Part shown: positions 1 through 8,937 of the stretch, piece by piece
Numbering within the stretch: position 1 is the stretch's first letter
Layout: every line of letters begins with the position of its first letter
Source of the DNA: Anopheles merus
Lineage: Eukaryota; Arthropoda; Insecta; Diptera; Culicidae
Length of the DNA stretch: 64,000 nt
Direction: 5' to 3'
NCBI RefSeq assembly: GCF_017562075.2
Contig: NC_054082.1
Coordinates: 56,834,136 to 56,898,135 of the forward strand
The notes under the pieces: generated by a model
What the model was told of the DNA's origin: nothing
Databases searched by the model: none
Seen by the model: only the letters and a program-made list of their open reading frames with translations
Position numbers and translations under genes: made by a program

Positions 1-1
1 A

Positions 2-3000
2 ACGATTATTCCAATGGAACCGGACGAAATTCTGCGGAAAGGTTCGGGAACGCTTTGCGAATCGTTGCTGATGAAAGAAGCGTTCAAGGTGAACATTGTA
101 TTCCCTAACAAACAAGTTTCCGAGTTAAACAAGCTTACAAACGATGGACATGTGCTGGATTCTGAAACGTACGTAGGAGGCCACGTAGAAGCACTTGAGT
201 CGGGCGTGTTTCGCGCTGACATCAGCACCCGCTTTCGACTGGATCCAGATATGATAAAACAGTTGCAAGAAAACGTGGACAAGGTGCTTGAACATGCAAT
301 TGTCACCGAGGAAGGTGTACCGTTATCGGAAGTGACCAACTTTGAAGAAGTGAAAGCTGAAATATTGTCCGCGTTGCAGCAATTGTACGATATTCCAACT
401 CGCTTAGAACAGCCGGTTATTTATCATCTAGATGTCGGGGCAATGTATCCGAACATCATTCTCACAAATCGGCTGCAACCGTCTTCAATGGTGAACGATG
501 CGGATTGTGCTGCGTGTGATTTTAACAAACCAGGCGCACGTTGCAAGCGAGATATGGAATGGTTATGGCGTGGTGAAATGCTTCCTGCAAGCCGCAATGA
601 ATTTCAGCGCATTCAGCAGCAGCTAGAAACTGAAAAATTTCCCCCACTTTTCCCAGGTGGTCCGCAACGCGCTTTTCACGAACTGTCACGAGAGGATCAG
701 GCAAATTATGAGAAAAAGCGCCTGTCAGATTATTGCCGAAAAGCGTACAAGAAAACAAAAGTAACGCGATTGGAGACGCGAACATCCACCATCTGTCAAA
801 AGGAAAACAGTTTCTACGTGGATACAGTACGAGCGTTTCGCGATCGTCGTTATGAATACAAAGCTCTAACGAAGGTCGCCAAGGCAGCCGTCACGGCGGC
901 AGTGAAGAGTGGCGATGCTGGCGAAATAAAAGCCGCAAAAGGACGTGAGGTATTGTATGACTCACTGCAGCTTGCACACAAGTGTATTCTAAACTCATTC
1001 TATGGATATGTAATGCGCAAAGGTGCCCGTTGGCACAGTATGCCAATGGCCGGAATTGTCTGTTTGACTGGCTCAAACATCATTACGAAAGCTCGGGAAA
1101 TCATCGAACGCGTGGGAAGGCCACTTGAGCTGGACACCGATGGCATATGGTGTATCTTGCCGGCATCATTTCCGCAAGAATTTACGTTCCGAACTAATCA
1201 TCACAAGAAAAAAACGATCAATGTTTCCTACCCGAATGCCGTTCTTAATACGATGGTAAAGGATCACTTTACGAACGATCAGTACCACGTGCTGGAGCGA
1301 CCACACACTGCCGATGGTAAGCAAGCCGAATATTCGATACGCTCGGAGAACTCCATCTTTTTCGAAGTAGACGGGCCCTATCTGGCAATGGTGCTTCCTG
1401 CCGCCAAGGAGGAAGGTAAAAAATTGAAAAAACGATATGCAGTATTTAACTTTGACGGTTCATTGGCCGAACTGAAGGGGTTTGAGGTGAAGCGACGAGG
1501 CGAGCTCCAGTTGATAAAAATATTTCAGTCATCCGTTTTCGAAGCATTCTTGCAAGGGTCCACTCTGGAGCAGTGCTATGCTTCTGTAGCCAAAATCGCC
1601 GATTATTGGCTGGATGTATTGTACAGCAAAGGACACAATATGCCAGATAGTGAACTTTTTGAACTGATTTCCGAAAATCGTTCAATGTCACGTAAACTCG
1701 AGGATTATGGGGAACAGAAATCAACGTCCATTTCCACAGCGAAACGGTTGGCTGAATTTTTGGGCGATCAGATGGTAAAAGATGCAGGATTGGCTTGCAA
1801 ATTTATCATTTCTCGCAAACCGGAAGGAGCACCCGTGACGGAGCGGGCAATTCCTTTGGCAATATTTCAATCGGAAATAAGCGTTCGGAGACATTACTTA
1901 CGGCGCTGGCTGAAAGACAACACCATGGGTGATGCAGATATACGCGATGTTTTGGATTGGAACTACTACATCGAACGCTTGGGAGGAACGATACAAAAAA
2001 TCATCACAATTCCAGCCGCATTGCAGGGCCTGAATAATCCGGTACCGCGTGTGCAACATCCCGATTGGCTGCATAAGAAAATGTTAGACAAAAATGATAC
2101 CTTGAAACAACGACGTATAAGTGAAATGTTTAGCATCGCACCACCAAAACCGAACAGGGAGGTTACCGATGTCGAAGATTTAGTAAGGAAACAAACCAAC
2201 GGATCATTAGCGGGTGTTCCGATCACCCACAAACGACGTAGAGAAGGTTCTGAAGAACAAGACGATTGCCCTCAAACCGAAGCGGAGCAACCGATCCCAA
2301 AAACATGGCGTGAAGCTTTAGGAGAACCTCCCTTGCCGGGGTCAAGTCGGGCTGAATTGATCGATTGGCTACAATTTCATAAGCGGAAGTGGCGCTGGCA
2401 ATTATCGCAGCGCAATACACATAGGCGTGAGGTGCGCAATAGCAAACGTATCCGCACGACTAATGATGATAGCGTTAATGTCGCGGTATCAGCACGAACT
2501 GCAACATTAGGTGGTTTTCTGCGCAAAACGCAACGTTCGCTGATTGAACAGAGTTGGCAGATAATACAGCTTTTGCCCATCGACGATATGGGTAACTTTA
2601 CCGTTTGGGCCATGGTAGGTGACGAGCTGCACAAAATTCGGCTCACCGTTCCGCGAATCTTCTACGTAAATCAACGAACGCCGGCTCCCCCTGAGGATGC
2701 CGGAGCAGCGGGAGGATCCAAAACTATGTGGAAAAAGGTTCATCGAGTACTGCCTCGTGCACGGCCTGTTTATCATCTTTACCAATACGTGGTGCCCGAG
2801 CAAGTATTTCGCGACAATCGTTTGGGTTTGCTGGCTGATCTTGCAACGCCAGATATCGAAGGAATATACGAGACGCAGATGACTCTCGAATTTCGTGCCC
2901 TCATGGAACTAGGCTGCGTATGTGCAGTACAACGATCGGAAGCAAAAGCATTAGCAGCAATGGCTACGAAAGATCTCGATGCTTTCAACATCCAGCAGTT

Positions 3001-5233
3001 GGAGATGCGCCCTGTCTCCTGTACACCGTATCTCAAGAACTCCTTGAATGGTCGCGTGAATTTGCGCAAGATATTCCTCTACCAGCACGTGTCACCGACA
3101 GGAAAACGCGAGATGTGGGGTCTATTCTCGGCCGCCAGTAAGAAAGCTCTCGTGATTGTTCTAGATACAGTGCGCACAAACCAACTACCAACTGTAAAAA
3201 ATCTATACACTTCCGAACGAATAGCACTCCTTACCGCCAGTGATGAACATGGGGAAGATATGCTTCCTCCGTCGGACATGACATTCGAAGTTTTTATGGA
3301 AATAGATGCTAAGCAGGTGTATCAGCGCGTAACGCGCGCGTTATCGGCATATCGTGATGAAAAACGTGGCCCAACGTTACTATGCCTTCAAACGGCTCTT
3401 GGATTGCACAAGTTAAATCAGCAGTTGCCGATTTGTTTAGAGTTCCCAGAGGTTTCCATTCACATAGCAGACGACGCGGCTCTGCTCTCTGGGCTCGATT
3501 GGCAACGGCACGGTGCTCGGTCAATGATACGACACTTTCTTAATTTGGGTCGCGTTCTTCAAATGATGCTGGAACAGTGCCTCTATTTCCAGCTTCCGCT
3601 GGGCAACATGCCTCCCGACACGGTGCTTTTCGGTGCGGATTTGTTTTTCGCGCGGCTTCTACATCGCCATAATTTTGTGTTATGGTTTTCTGGCGGGGCC
3701 CGTCCCGACCTTGGAGGGCGCGAAGCGGATGACAGCAGATTGTTAGCCGAGTTTGAAGACAACATCTCGGTCGTACAGAATCGAAGTGGTTTTTATCGTT
3801 CAGTTTGCGTTGAACTAACCGTAGAAAGCTTAGCGGTATCTGCCCTGCTCCAGGCTAGCAAGGTACAGGAACTGGAAGGCACTTCATCTGCAATTACATT
3901 CGACGTAATGCCCCAAGCATCGTTAGAAGAAATGATCACTAGCGGACCAAACGGTCAGCAGCTTTCCAACTACGACGAAACAGCACTTTGCAGTCAGGCA
4001 TTCCGTGTGATGAGAATGATGGTCAACACATGGCTGCGCGAAGTTTCAATCAACCGCAATGTATTTTCCGACTTTCAAATCATCCACTTTTACCGTTGGG
4101 TACGGTCCAGTCGCGCTCTGCTATACGATCCTGCTTTAAGACGCGCACTCAATACTATCATGCGGAAACTTTTCTTGCAAATTGTAGCCGAGTTTAGACG
4201 CATGAAAGCAACGATCATTTACGCGGATTTTAATCGTATAGTGATTGATACAGGCAAGCGAACTGTTGGCGATGCGATCAGCTACACGGACTACATAGTG
4301 CAAAACATTCGCAACCGCGAACTCTTCCACAGCGTTTCACTGTCATTTCAGCAAGCGTGGGAATTTCTATTGTGGAACGATCCAACAAACTACGGCGGAG
4401 TGAAAGGCAACCTACCGAAGGAAGCGATTGACTCCAACGAACCGAATACGTTAACATCGCAGGATGAGTTGGACGAAGAAGAGCTGGCGCTCGAAATGAA
4501 CTGGAGTATTTCCGAACAGCTGCCCGAGGAAAGAAGATGTCGGGCGAATTTCGAAAGCTTTGTTGTGTCCTTCCTCCAAACAATGGCCGAAGGTGTCTCG
4601 CCCGAAAGCGCACTGCAAAAGCTAGCCTGCATTGCCTACGGAATGGTACAAAAAATGCACGATGGATGCGCACGTGGCGCCAACGGCCCGGCATTGGAGT
4701 TTATAAAGGCGATAACTAAAGCGCTAGCCGCATGCAAAGAAGCTGAAGATCAACTAACAACCATGCGTCGCAATATGTTACTTCTCGTAGGCATTGGTGA
4801 CTTCAGCGACAAGGCTGTATGGAAAGAGTCGAGAAAATCCTTCATTCTTACCGAGGTCATCTGTCAGGCATGCAATCACTGCCGGGATCTAGATCTCTGC
4901 AAGGACACACACCGAGCTTTAAAAGACGGTGAATTGCCTGTTTGGTTGTGTGCACAGTGCAACGTCGATTATGATAACGTCGAAATCGAAATGCGGCTCC
5001 TCGACGTGGTACAGCGGAAGCTTATGTCATACACCCTACAGGATTTACGGTGCATCAAGTGCAAGCAAATCAAACGGGAAAACCTTTCTCAGTACTGCAC
5101 GTGTACGGGATGTTTTGAAAATCTCATCTCTACATCGGAGTTACGTCGCCTGCTGCAAACGTTCTACACGCTTGCCAAAGACTATCGCATGGGTGTTCTT
5201 GAGGAAACCGTTCAACACCTATTGGAAACGTAA
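2..5233 (+). CDS. POLE: DNA polymerase epsilon catalytic subunit (5' part missing)
   Basis: This is the catalytic subunit of the leading-strand replicative DNA polymerase, a nuclear B-family enzyme. The frame is open to the left edge, so roughly the first 485 residues, including the proofreading exonuclease domain, lie off the window. Numbering from Met at base 14: motif A DVGAMYP carries catalytic D140, motif B is KCILNSFYGY, and motif C is ELDTDGIW with D374 and D376, the epsilon-specific form of YGDTDS. C165, C168, C177 and C261 match the iron-sulfur cysteines inserted in the epsilon polymerase domain. The long inactive second half ends in two zinc modules: CysA with C1617/C1620 and C1646/C1649, and CysB with C1680/C1683 and C1695/C1697 (CxxC...CxC), which bind the B subunit. 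The 5.2 kb seen has no intron. No frameshift or missing key residue is visible. The next gene is convergent. Confidence 0.97.
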   Translation, partial: TIIPMEPDEILRKGSGTLCESLLMKEAFKVNIVFPNKQVSELNKLTNDGHVLDSETYVGGHVEALESGVFRADISTRFRLDPDMIKQLQENVDKVLEHAIVTEEGVPLSEVTNFEEVKAEILSALQQLYDIPTRLEQPVIYHLDVGAMYPNIILTNRLQPSSMVNDADCAACDFNKPGARCKRDMEWLWRGEMLPASRNEFQRIQQQLETEKFPPLFPGGPQRAFHELSREDQANYEKKRLSDYCRKAYKKTKVTRLETRTSTICQKENSFYVDTVRAFRDRRYEYKALTKVAKAAVTAAVKSGDAGEIKAAKGREVLYDSLQLAHKCILNSFYGYVMRKGARWHSMPMAGIVCLTGSNIITKAREIIERVGRPLELDTDGIWCILPASFPQEFTFRTNHHKKKTINVSYPNAVLNTMVKDHFTNDQYHVLERPHTADGKQAEYSIRSENSIFFEVDGPYLAMVLPAAKEEGKKLKKRYAVFNFDGSLAELKGFEVKRRGELQLIKIFQSSVFEAFLQGSTLEQCYASVAKIADYWLDVLYSKGHNMPDSELFELISENRSMSRKLEDYGEQKSTSISTAKRLAEFLGDQMVKDAGLACKFIISRKPEGAPVTERAIPLAIFQSEISVRRHYLRRWLKDNTMGDADIRDVLDWNYYIERLGGTIQKIITIPAALQGLNNPVPRVQHPDWLHKKMLDKNDTLKQRRISEMFSIAPPKPNREVTDVEDLVRKQTNGSLAGVPITHKRRREGSEEQDDCPQTEAEQPIPKTWREALGEPPLPGSSRAELIDWLQFHKRKWRWQLSQRNTHRREVRNSKRIRTTNDDSVNVAVSARTATLGGFLRKTQRSLIEQSWQIIQLLPIDDMGNFTVWAMVGDELHKIRLTVPRIFYVNQRTPAPPEDAGAAGGSKTMWKKVHRVLPRARPVYHLYQYVVPEQVFRDNRLGLLADLATPDIEGIYETQMTLEFRALMELGCVCAVQRSEAKALAAMATKDLDAFNIQQLEMRPVSCTPYLKNSLNGRVNLRKIFLYQHVSPTGKREMWGLFSAASKKALVIVLDTVRTNQLPTVKNLYTSERIALLTASDEHGEDMLPPSDMTFEVFMEIDAKQVYQRVTRALSAYRDEKRGPTLLCLQTALGLHKLNQQLPICLEFPEVSIHIADDAALLSGLDWQRHGARSMIRHFLNLGRVLQMMLEQCLYFQLPLGNMPPDTVLFGADLFFARLLHRHNFVLWFSGGARPDLGGREADDSRLLAEFEDNISVVQNRSGFYRSVCVELTVESLAVSALLQASKVQELEGTSSAITFDVMPQASLEEMITSGPNGQQLSNYDETALCSQAFRVMRMMVNTWLREVSINRNVFSDFQIIHFYRWVRSSRALLYDPALRRALNTIMRKLFLQIVAEFRRMKATIIYADFNRIVIDTGKRTVGDAISYTDYIVQNIRNRELFHSVSLSFQQAWEFLLWNDPTNYGGVKGNLPKEAIDSNEPNTLTSQDELDEEELALEMNWSISEQLPEERRCRANFESFVVSFLQTMAEGVSPESALQKLACIAYGMVQKMHDGCARGANGPALEFIKAITKALAACKEAEDQLTTMRRNMLLLVGIGDFSDKAVWKESRKSFILTEVICQACNHCRDLDLCKDTHRALKDGELPVWLCAQCNVDYDNVEIEMRLLDVVQRKLMSYTLQDLRCIKCKQIKRENLSQYCTCTGCFENLISTSELRRLLQTFYTLAKDYRMGVLEETVQHLLET

Positions 5234-5338
5234 GCAGTTTCAGCTCTTCATTAGTATAGACTATTAAATGGAGCAGAGAAAGGGATTTTTTTTGTATAAT
5301 GCCCTATGCGCTGCGATAATGTTTCTCTTTTTTCGGCA

Positions 5339-5344
5339 AATAAA
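5339..5344 (+). terminator. Poly(A) signal of POLE
   Basis: AATAAA lies about 105 bases after the POLE stop codon, in a short AT-rich 3'UTR. It is the first canonical signal downstream of the stop and sits before the convergent neighbour's stop at 5442. Confidence 0.7.
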
Positions 5345-5441
5345 TATCAACGAAACGTAAGTAATTTTACATCTGTTTCAGAAGCAGTGATAATATTATT
5401 TCCTATTTAAAGATGCCTGCTTTTTGATGACCGGGCACCAT

Positions 5442-5837
5442 TCAAGCGCTAGCATTGATCGGATCAATTTTGGGCTCCTCAAACTTGAAGGCGGGGAAGG
5501 CAGTCATATCTTCGCCCTGACCACCTCCGTACTGCTTGGCCAGTTTCTCCATCTCTTGCTTCAATTCACGCTGGATTTCCGGTGTAGCATCAACTAGTTT
5601 GCCACCACTGAAATATTTTTTTATTCATGAATTAGTGAGTGCAGTAGCGATGCGTTAGACTTTCCAACAAAATACTTACGCGCTCTGGCTCTTCTGTGCG
5701 TATTCACGGAGTTTGGTCACGAACAGCTGCTGGATTGGATCGCTTGCCTTAGCCAGCAGTACAGCGGAGACACCGTAATTACGGCGACTCTGCAGTCCAA
5801 CATTCCGGGCAGCGGATAAAATCTGGTTGGTCAGCAT
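5442..5837 (-). CDS. ATPsynCF6: ATP synthase-coupling factor 6, mitochondrial (two coding exons)
   Basis: This is the small peripheral-stalk subunit (F6) of mitochondrial F1Fo ATP synthase. Read on the minus strand, coding exon 1 is 5837-5680 and exon 2 is 5607-5442. The intron at 5679-5608 has a GTAAGT donor and a TTTCAG acceptor. Together they give 107 residues plus stop, the usual size for the family. The N terminus (MLTNQILSAARNVGLQSRR) is basic and lacks acid residues, like a matrix targeting peptide. The body contains DPIQQLFVTKLREY, then GGKLVDATPEIQRELKQEM, and ends with a TAFPAFKFEEPKIDP segment typical of F6. The start is fixed because a splice acceptor lies immediately before the ATG. 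The gene is convergent with POLE, about 208 bases between stop codons. I see no defects. Confidence 0.93.
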
Positions 5838-6001
5838 CTGCCGGAAAAACAACAATGGAGATGAGTGCGACAGTAAGTTATGTAACTAGAAACCAACTGG
5901 AATTCATTGTTTCCACATCACTCCATTCTACTATCGTATTGCATTATTCTACCTTCATTTCCTTAAGGTAGTGCTATTTGCGAACGTATCGCCGAACCTA
6001 C
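5838..6001 (-). other. ATPsynCF6: 5'UTR intron of ATP synthase coupling factor 6
   Basis: On the minus strand, CCGAAG is followed by a GTAGGT donor at 6001-5996, and TTTTTCCGGCAG ends directly before the ATG at 5837. This gives a 164-base intron whose acceptor abuts the start codon, so the coding exon has no 5'UTR of its own. Both splice sites are near consensus. There is no transcript evidence. Confidence 0.6.
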
Positions 6002-6129
6002 CTTCGGTTTATTTAATTCACGGAATTGTCCTTATCGCTTCGAGAACGGATGCTAGAAGATTTTGGGATGTCGAGAAAATCTTGAGCACGATCTGTTGAC
6101 AGTGAGCTGACACCGGCCGTCAAATATGG

Positions 6130-6141
6130 CAGTGTGGCCAG
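6130..6141 (-). promoter_or_regulatory. Motif-1-like core promoter of coupling factor 6
   Basis: The minus strand reads CTGGCCACACTG, one base away from the insect core-promoter Motif 1 (GGTCACACT), which is common at TATA-less housekeeping promoters and is bound by M1BP in Drosophila. It lies about 130 bases upstream of the inferred first-exon donor at 6002/6001. A non-coding first exon from roughly 6125 to 6002 would follow. This fits a constitutive mitochondrial gene. Confidence 0.5.
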
Positions 6142-6671
6142 ATTATTTTGGTAGTTTACGGTAGGAACACCAATGTTTTATCTGTAGTTTTCGGTAGGTT
6201 AAAACTCGAAATTCAGTTAAAAAGAAGTGTTAAGCGGAGGGGGGGGGGGGGTGCTAATGCGCCAACTGGAAGTTCCATCTCACGAAAATATGCATCCTTT
6301 ATCTAGGATATGGATTACATTTGGTTCAGCGGTTACACAAACGAAGGTCTTTCTGAAGTGTCGATCTGAAAATTGTACTAGGAATTTTAAGCCAAAGAAG
6401 GACTAAGATGCATATTTTCTTCTCAGTGGTGGCAAGGTGGCATGTTCTGCAGTTCTCCATCAGATACGATTTTATCGTACGTGCTGTTATTTAATTTTCG
6501 CTGGATTATTTAGATTTGTTTGATTATTTGGCTGAGTTTTATAGTTGATTGATTTAAAAAAAATGATATTTTTCCTTCAAACCCTAGATATGTATATCAG
6601 TATATCTGGTCACTCTGCCCACATGGTAACCGTTCAAATAGACATACAGCGAACATGTATGGGATACATGG
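6142..6671. other. Intergenic, no gene seen
   Basis: AT-rich sequence between the coupling factor 6 promoter and the first repeat block. It contains a run of 14 G at about 6238-6251. No ORF with recognisable content. Confidence 0.6.
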
Positions 6672-6875
6672 AAAATGTATGGGATTTGACATGTTTGTCT
6701 TGTTTGTTTGTTAGGCTGCGCTCTGGCACCAATCGAACACGACATCCGACTCGAACAAACCCATATAATCATATGGAGGTGCACTGTCAGACACAAACAA
6801 GCAAACAAGACAAACATGTCAAATCCCATACATTTTTCATGTTCGATGTCGTGTTCGATTGGTGCTAGAGCGCAG
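6672..6875. repeat. Interleaved inverted repeat (A B A' B')
   Basis: Arm A (6672-6706, 35 nt) is the exact reverse complement of A' (6802-6836). Arm B (6716-6746, 31 nt) is the reverse complement of B' (6845-6875) with one mismatch. The order A-B-A'-B' is not that of a simple terminal inverted repeat, which would be A-B-B'-A'. A further B-type copy lies at 31119-31141 and an A-like stretch (TGTATGGGATTTGAC) lies near 31204. It is probably MITE-derived. Confidence 0.8.
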
Positions 6876-6957
6876 GGTAAGGCGAGCTTTCTGGCGGCCA
6901 TCCTTCAAAAACCCTCGCTCGGAACGACAAAAAACCGTCACAAGTACAGGCGGTCCT

Positions 6958-7011
6958 CGAGATACACGGTTAATGGGAACCGAAAACGACCGCAAAATAC
7001 CGTGTATCTCG
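6958..7011. repeat. Short hairpin (13-bp arms)
   Basis: CGAGATACACGGT at 6958-6970 is the exact reverse complement of 6999-7011, with a 28-base loop. It may be the end of a decayed transposon or a structured RNA. Function unknown. Confidence 0.6.
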
Positions 7012-7779
7012 AATTTCCGCGTAAGTACAATCTCGTGATTTCCAGCCAAAATATCTCTAATCTTGGTGTAATTTTGCAATTAGGCGGCGGTTTTAGCGGC
7101 TCTGTAACGGGATGGGATGCGAAGCCCCAGTGAGGGATAATACAGGCTCTCCCATCCAACTCCTATTCCGACACGTCTCCGTCGTGCAGAGTGGTAACAT
7201 CCCAAGTGCCACAAATCCACTAAACGACCACTAAACGGCTTCTAAACGACTCAAGTTCTCTACCTAAACGGAATATAGAAAGACTTCGTTTAGCAGACGG
7301 CAAACGACTCATTCATTCTAAAAATAGCAAAAAAGCTGGTGGCGCTCTCTGTTGGTGGGATACCCCAACCAGTTGAGCTTCATCGCTTGGAGGAGAGCTT
7401 TCTCATTTCCTCTGTACTGTTGTATGGTTTCGCATTGAAGTTATGCATCGCTAGAACTAGAACGGCGATACAATTGTTTAATTACTAAACTCCAATGGAA
7501 ACCACCAGTACTGAAGCAAGTGAGAATTGAGTTATGGTCGTTGGTGTTGATACCCACGTATCTGACCACACGACCATTCACATAGATTTTTGCTTAGAAA
7601 GTTATAAGGCTATATAGGTCATGATAAGATGAAACTTGTCGAAACACATTGCAAGAACAGGATAGCAATATAATGATGAGTTGTAATACGCCATCTATTG
7701 ATCAAACCAATGAAGCTGTGGAGCTTTCATTTTTTTATATGGATATTCAATTTTCCAGTCGTTTAAGCTTAATCTGTGG
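7012..7779. other. Intergenic with clustered CTAAACG heptamers
   Basis: CTAAACG occurs four times between about 7220 and 7270, with an inverted GTTTAG near 7288. The rest of the stretch shows no gene. Directly to the right lies the 5' side of the LINE. Confidence 0.5.
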
Positions 7780-8059
7780 CGCTTGGGATGTGTCACCACA
7801 TATCCAAGCTTGGGTACACGGGCTTGACCCAACCCCTTGGGCGGATGGTGGCATATAGCGAACCAGGAGGGAGGTGGGTATCCCGGGAAACCGGGTTCCT
7901 GAACGTCGGGGGGGTGGGGGGCAACCAGACGCTAAATAAAACGGTCACGTGGGCGCGGGGCCAGTCACCCAGTCCCATGTATTTACAGAGTACAGAAAGC
8001 AACAGGAATCATCGAAACGGAACTCACGATACCGACCATACGCAATGCCCCCGGACTAC

Positions 8060-8716
8060 TCTAAAAATGGGCTGATGGAACGTACGCACTCTAAGCGAAG
8101 CCGGAGCCTTGAAAAAACTTGATGATGTCCTAGCCACTGAGCATGGACCTCGTAGCTTTACAAGATATTCGGTGGCTAGGGAACGGTGTGCACAACAGGC
8201 GTGGTAAGCATTGCTACGACATTTATTACAGCTGCCACGACCGCCACCGCGTGCTTAGAACGGGTTTCGCCGTAGGTCCTCGGCTGAAGCCCGCAATCAT
8301 GGATTTCAAGGCTATAAACGATAGGCTATGCCTATCGACGAGAAAGAGGAAGAGGAGAAGGACCTTTTTTAACGGCCGCCTCGCTAGAATCGTAGATGCG
8401 TGCCCCAGGCATGACCTCATAATCATCCTGGGGGACTAACGATAATGGTAGTAGATTGGTCCAGTTCGCCGCAGCGAACAATCTGGTTGCAGGAAGTACC
8501 AAATTTGCGCGCAAGAAAATCCAAAAGATTACATGGGCGCACCTGGGTGGAGAATCCTTCAACCAGATCGACCACGTGTTAATAAGCCGCCGACGACAGT
8601 TGAGCCTGTTTAATGTCAGAACATATCGAGGAGCCAATATCGATTCCGATCACTACTTGGTTGGCTTAGTGATACGTTGTAGAATCGCTCGCCCCCGCGC
8701 CAATGGGGGCGGATAA
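8060..8716 (+). pseudogene. LINE endonuclease domain, broken
   Basis: This is the APE-like endonuclease of the RTE-type element. The start resembles the usual NVRTL segment near 8080. The frame shifts before the LQDIRW segment (about 8158), where the catalytic Glu usual in LQEIRW is Asp. The domain breaks again at about 8437, where LGD is followed directly by a stop in place of the conserved FNA. It resumes in another frame at 8456 with FNQIDHVLISRR and ends with GANIDSDHYLV, which keeps the Ser-Asp-His catalytic triplet. It is non-functional as it stands. Confidence 0.75.
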
Positions 8717-8937
8717 AACACGCAGCCTCGGCTCAACACGGACTCTTTTAGGGACATTACTGCCAACAGGTACTCAAAGCCGCTTTAGACGAGTCTCTAT
8801 TACTAGAAAACAGTTATGAAACTACGAGCGAGAGGTGGAACGCTCCAAAAACAAAAATAATAAACTGTGCAAGAAATATACTCCCACCACGTCGTGGCAA
8901 CACCAAATCTGGCTGGTTCGACGATGAATGCAGACAA

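Noticed and set aside
6672..6875. CRISPR-like array because of repeated segments
   Set aside because: The repeats are inverted, only two copies each, and the genome is eukaryotic.
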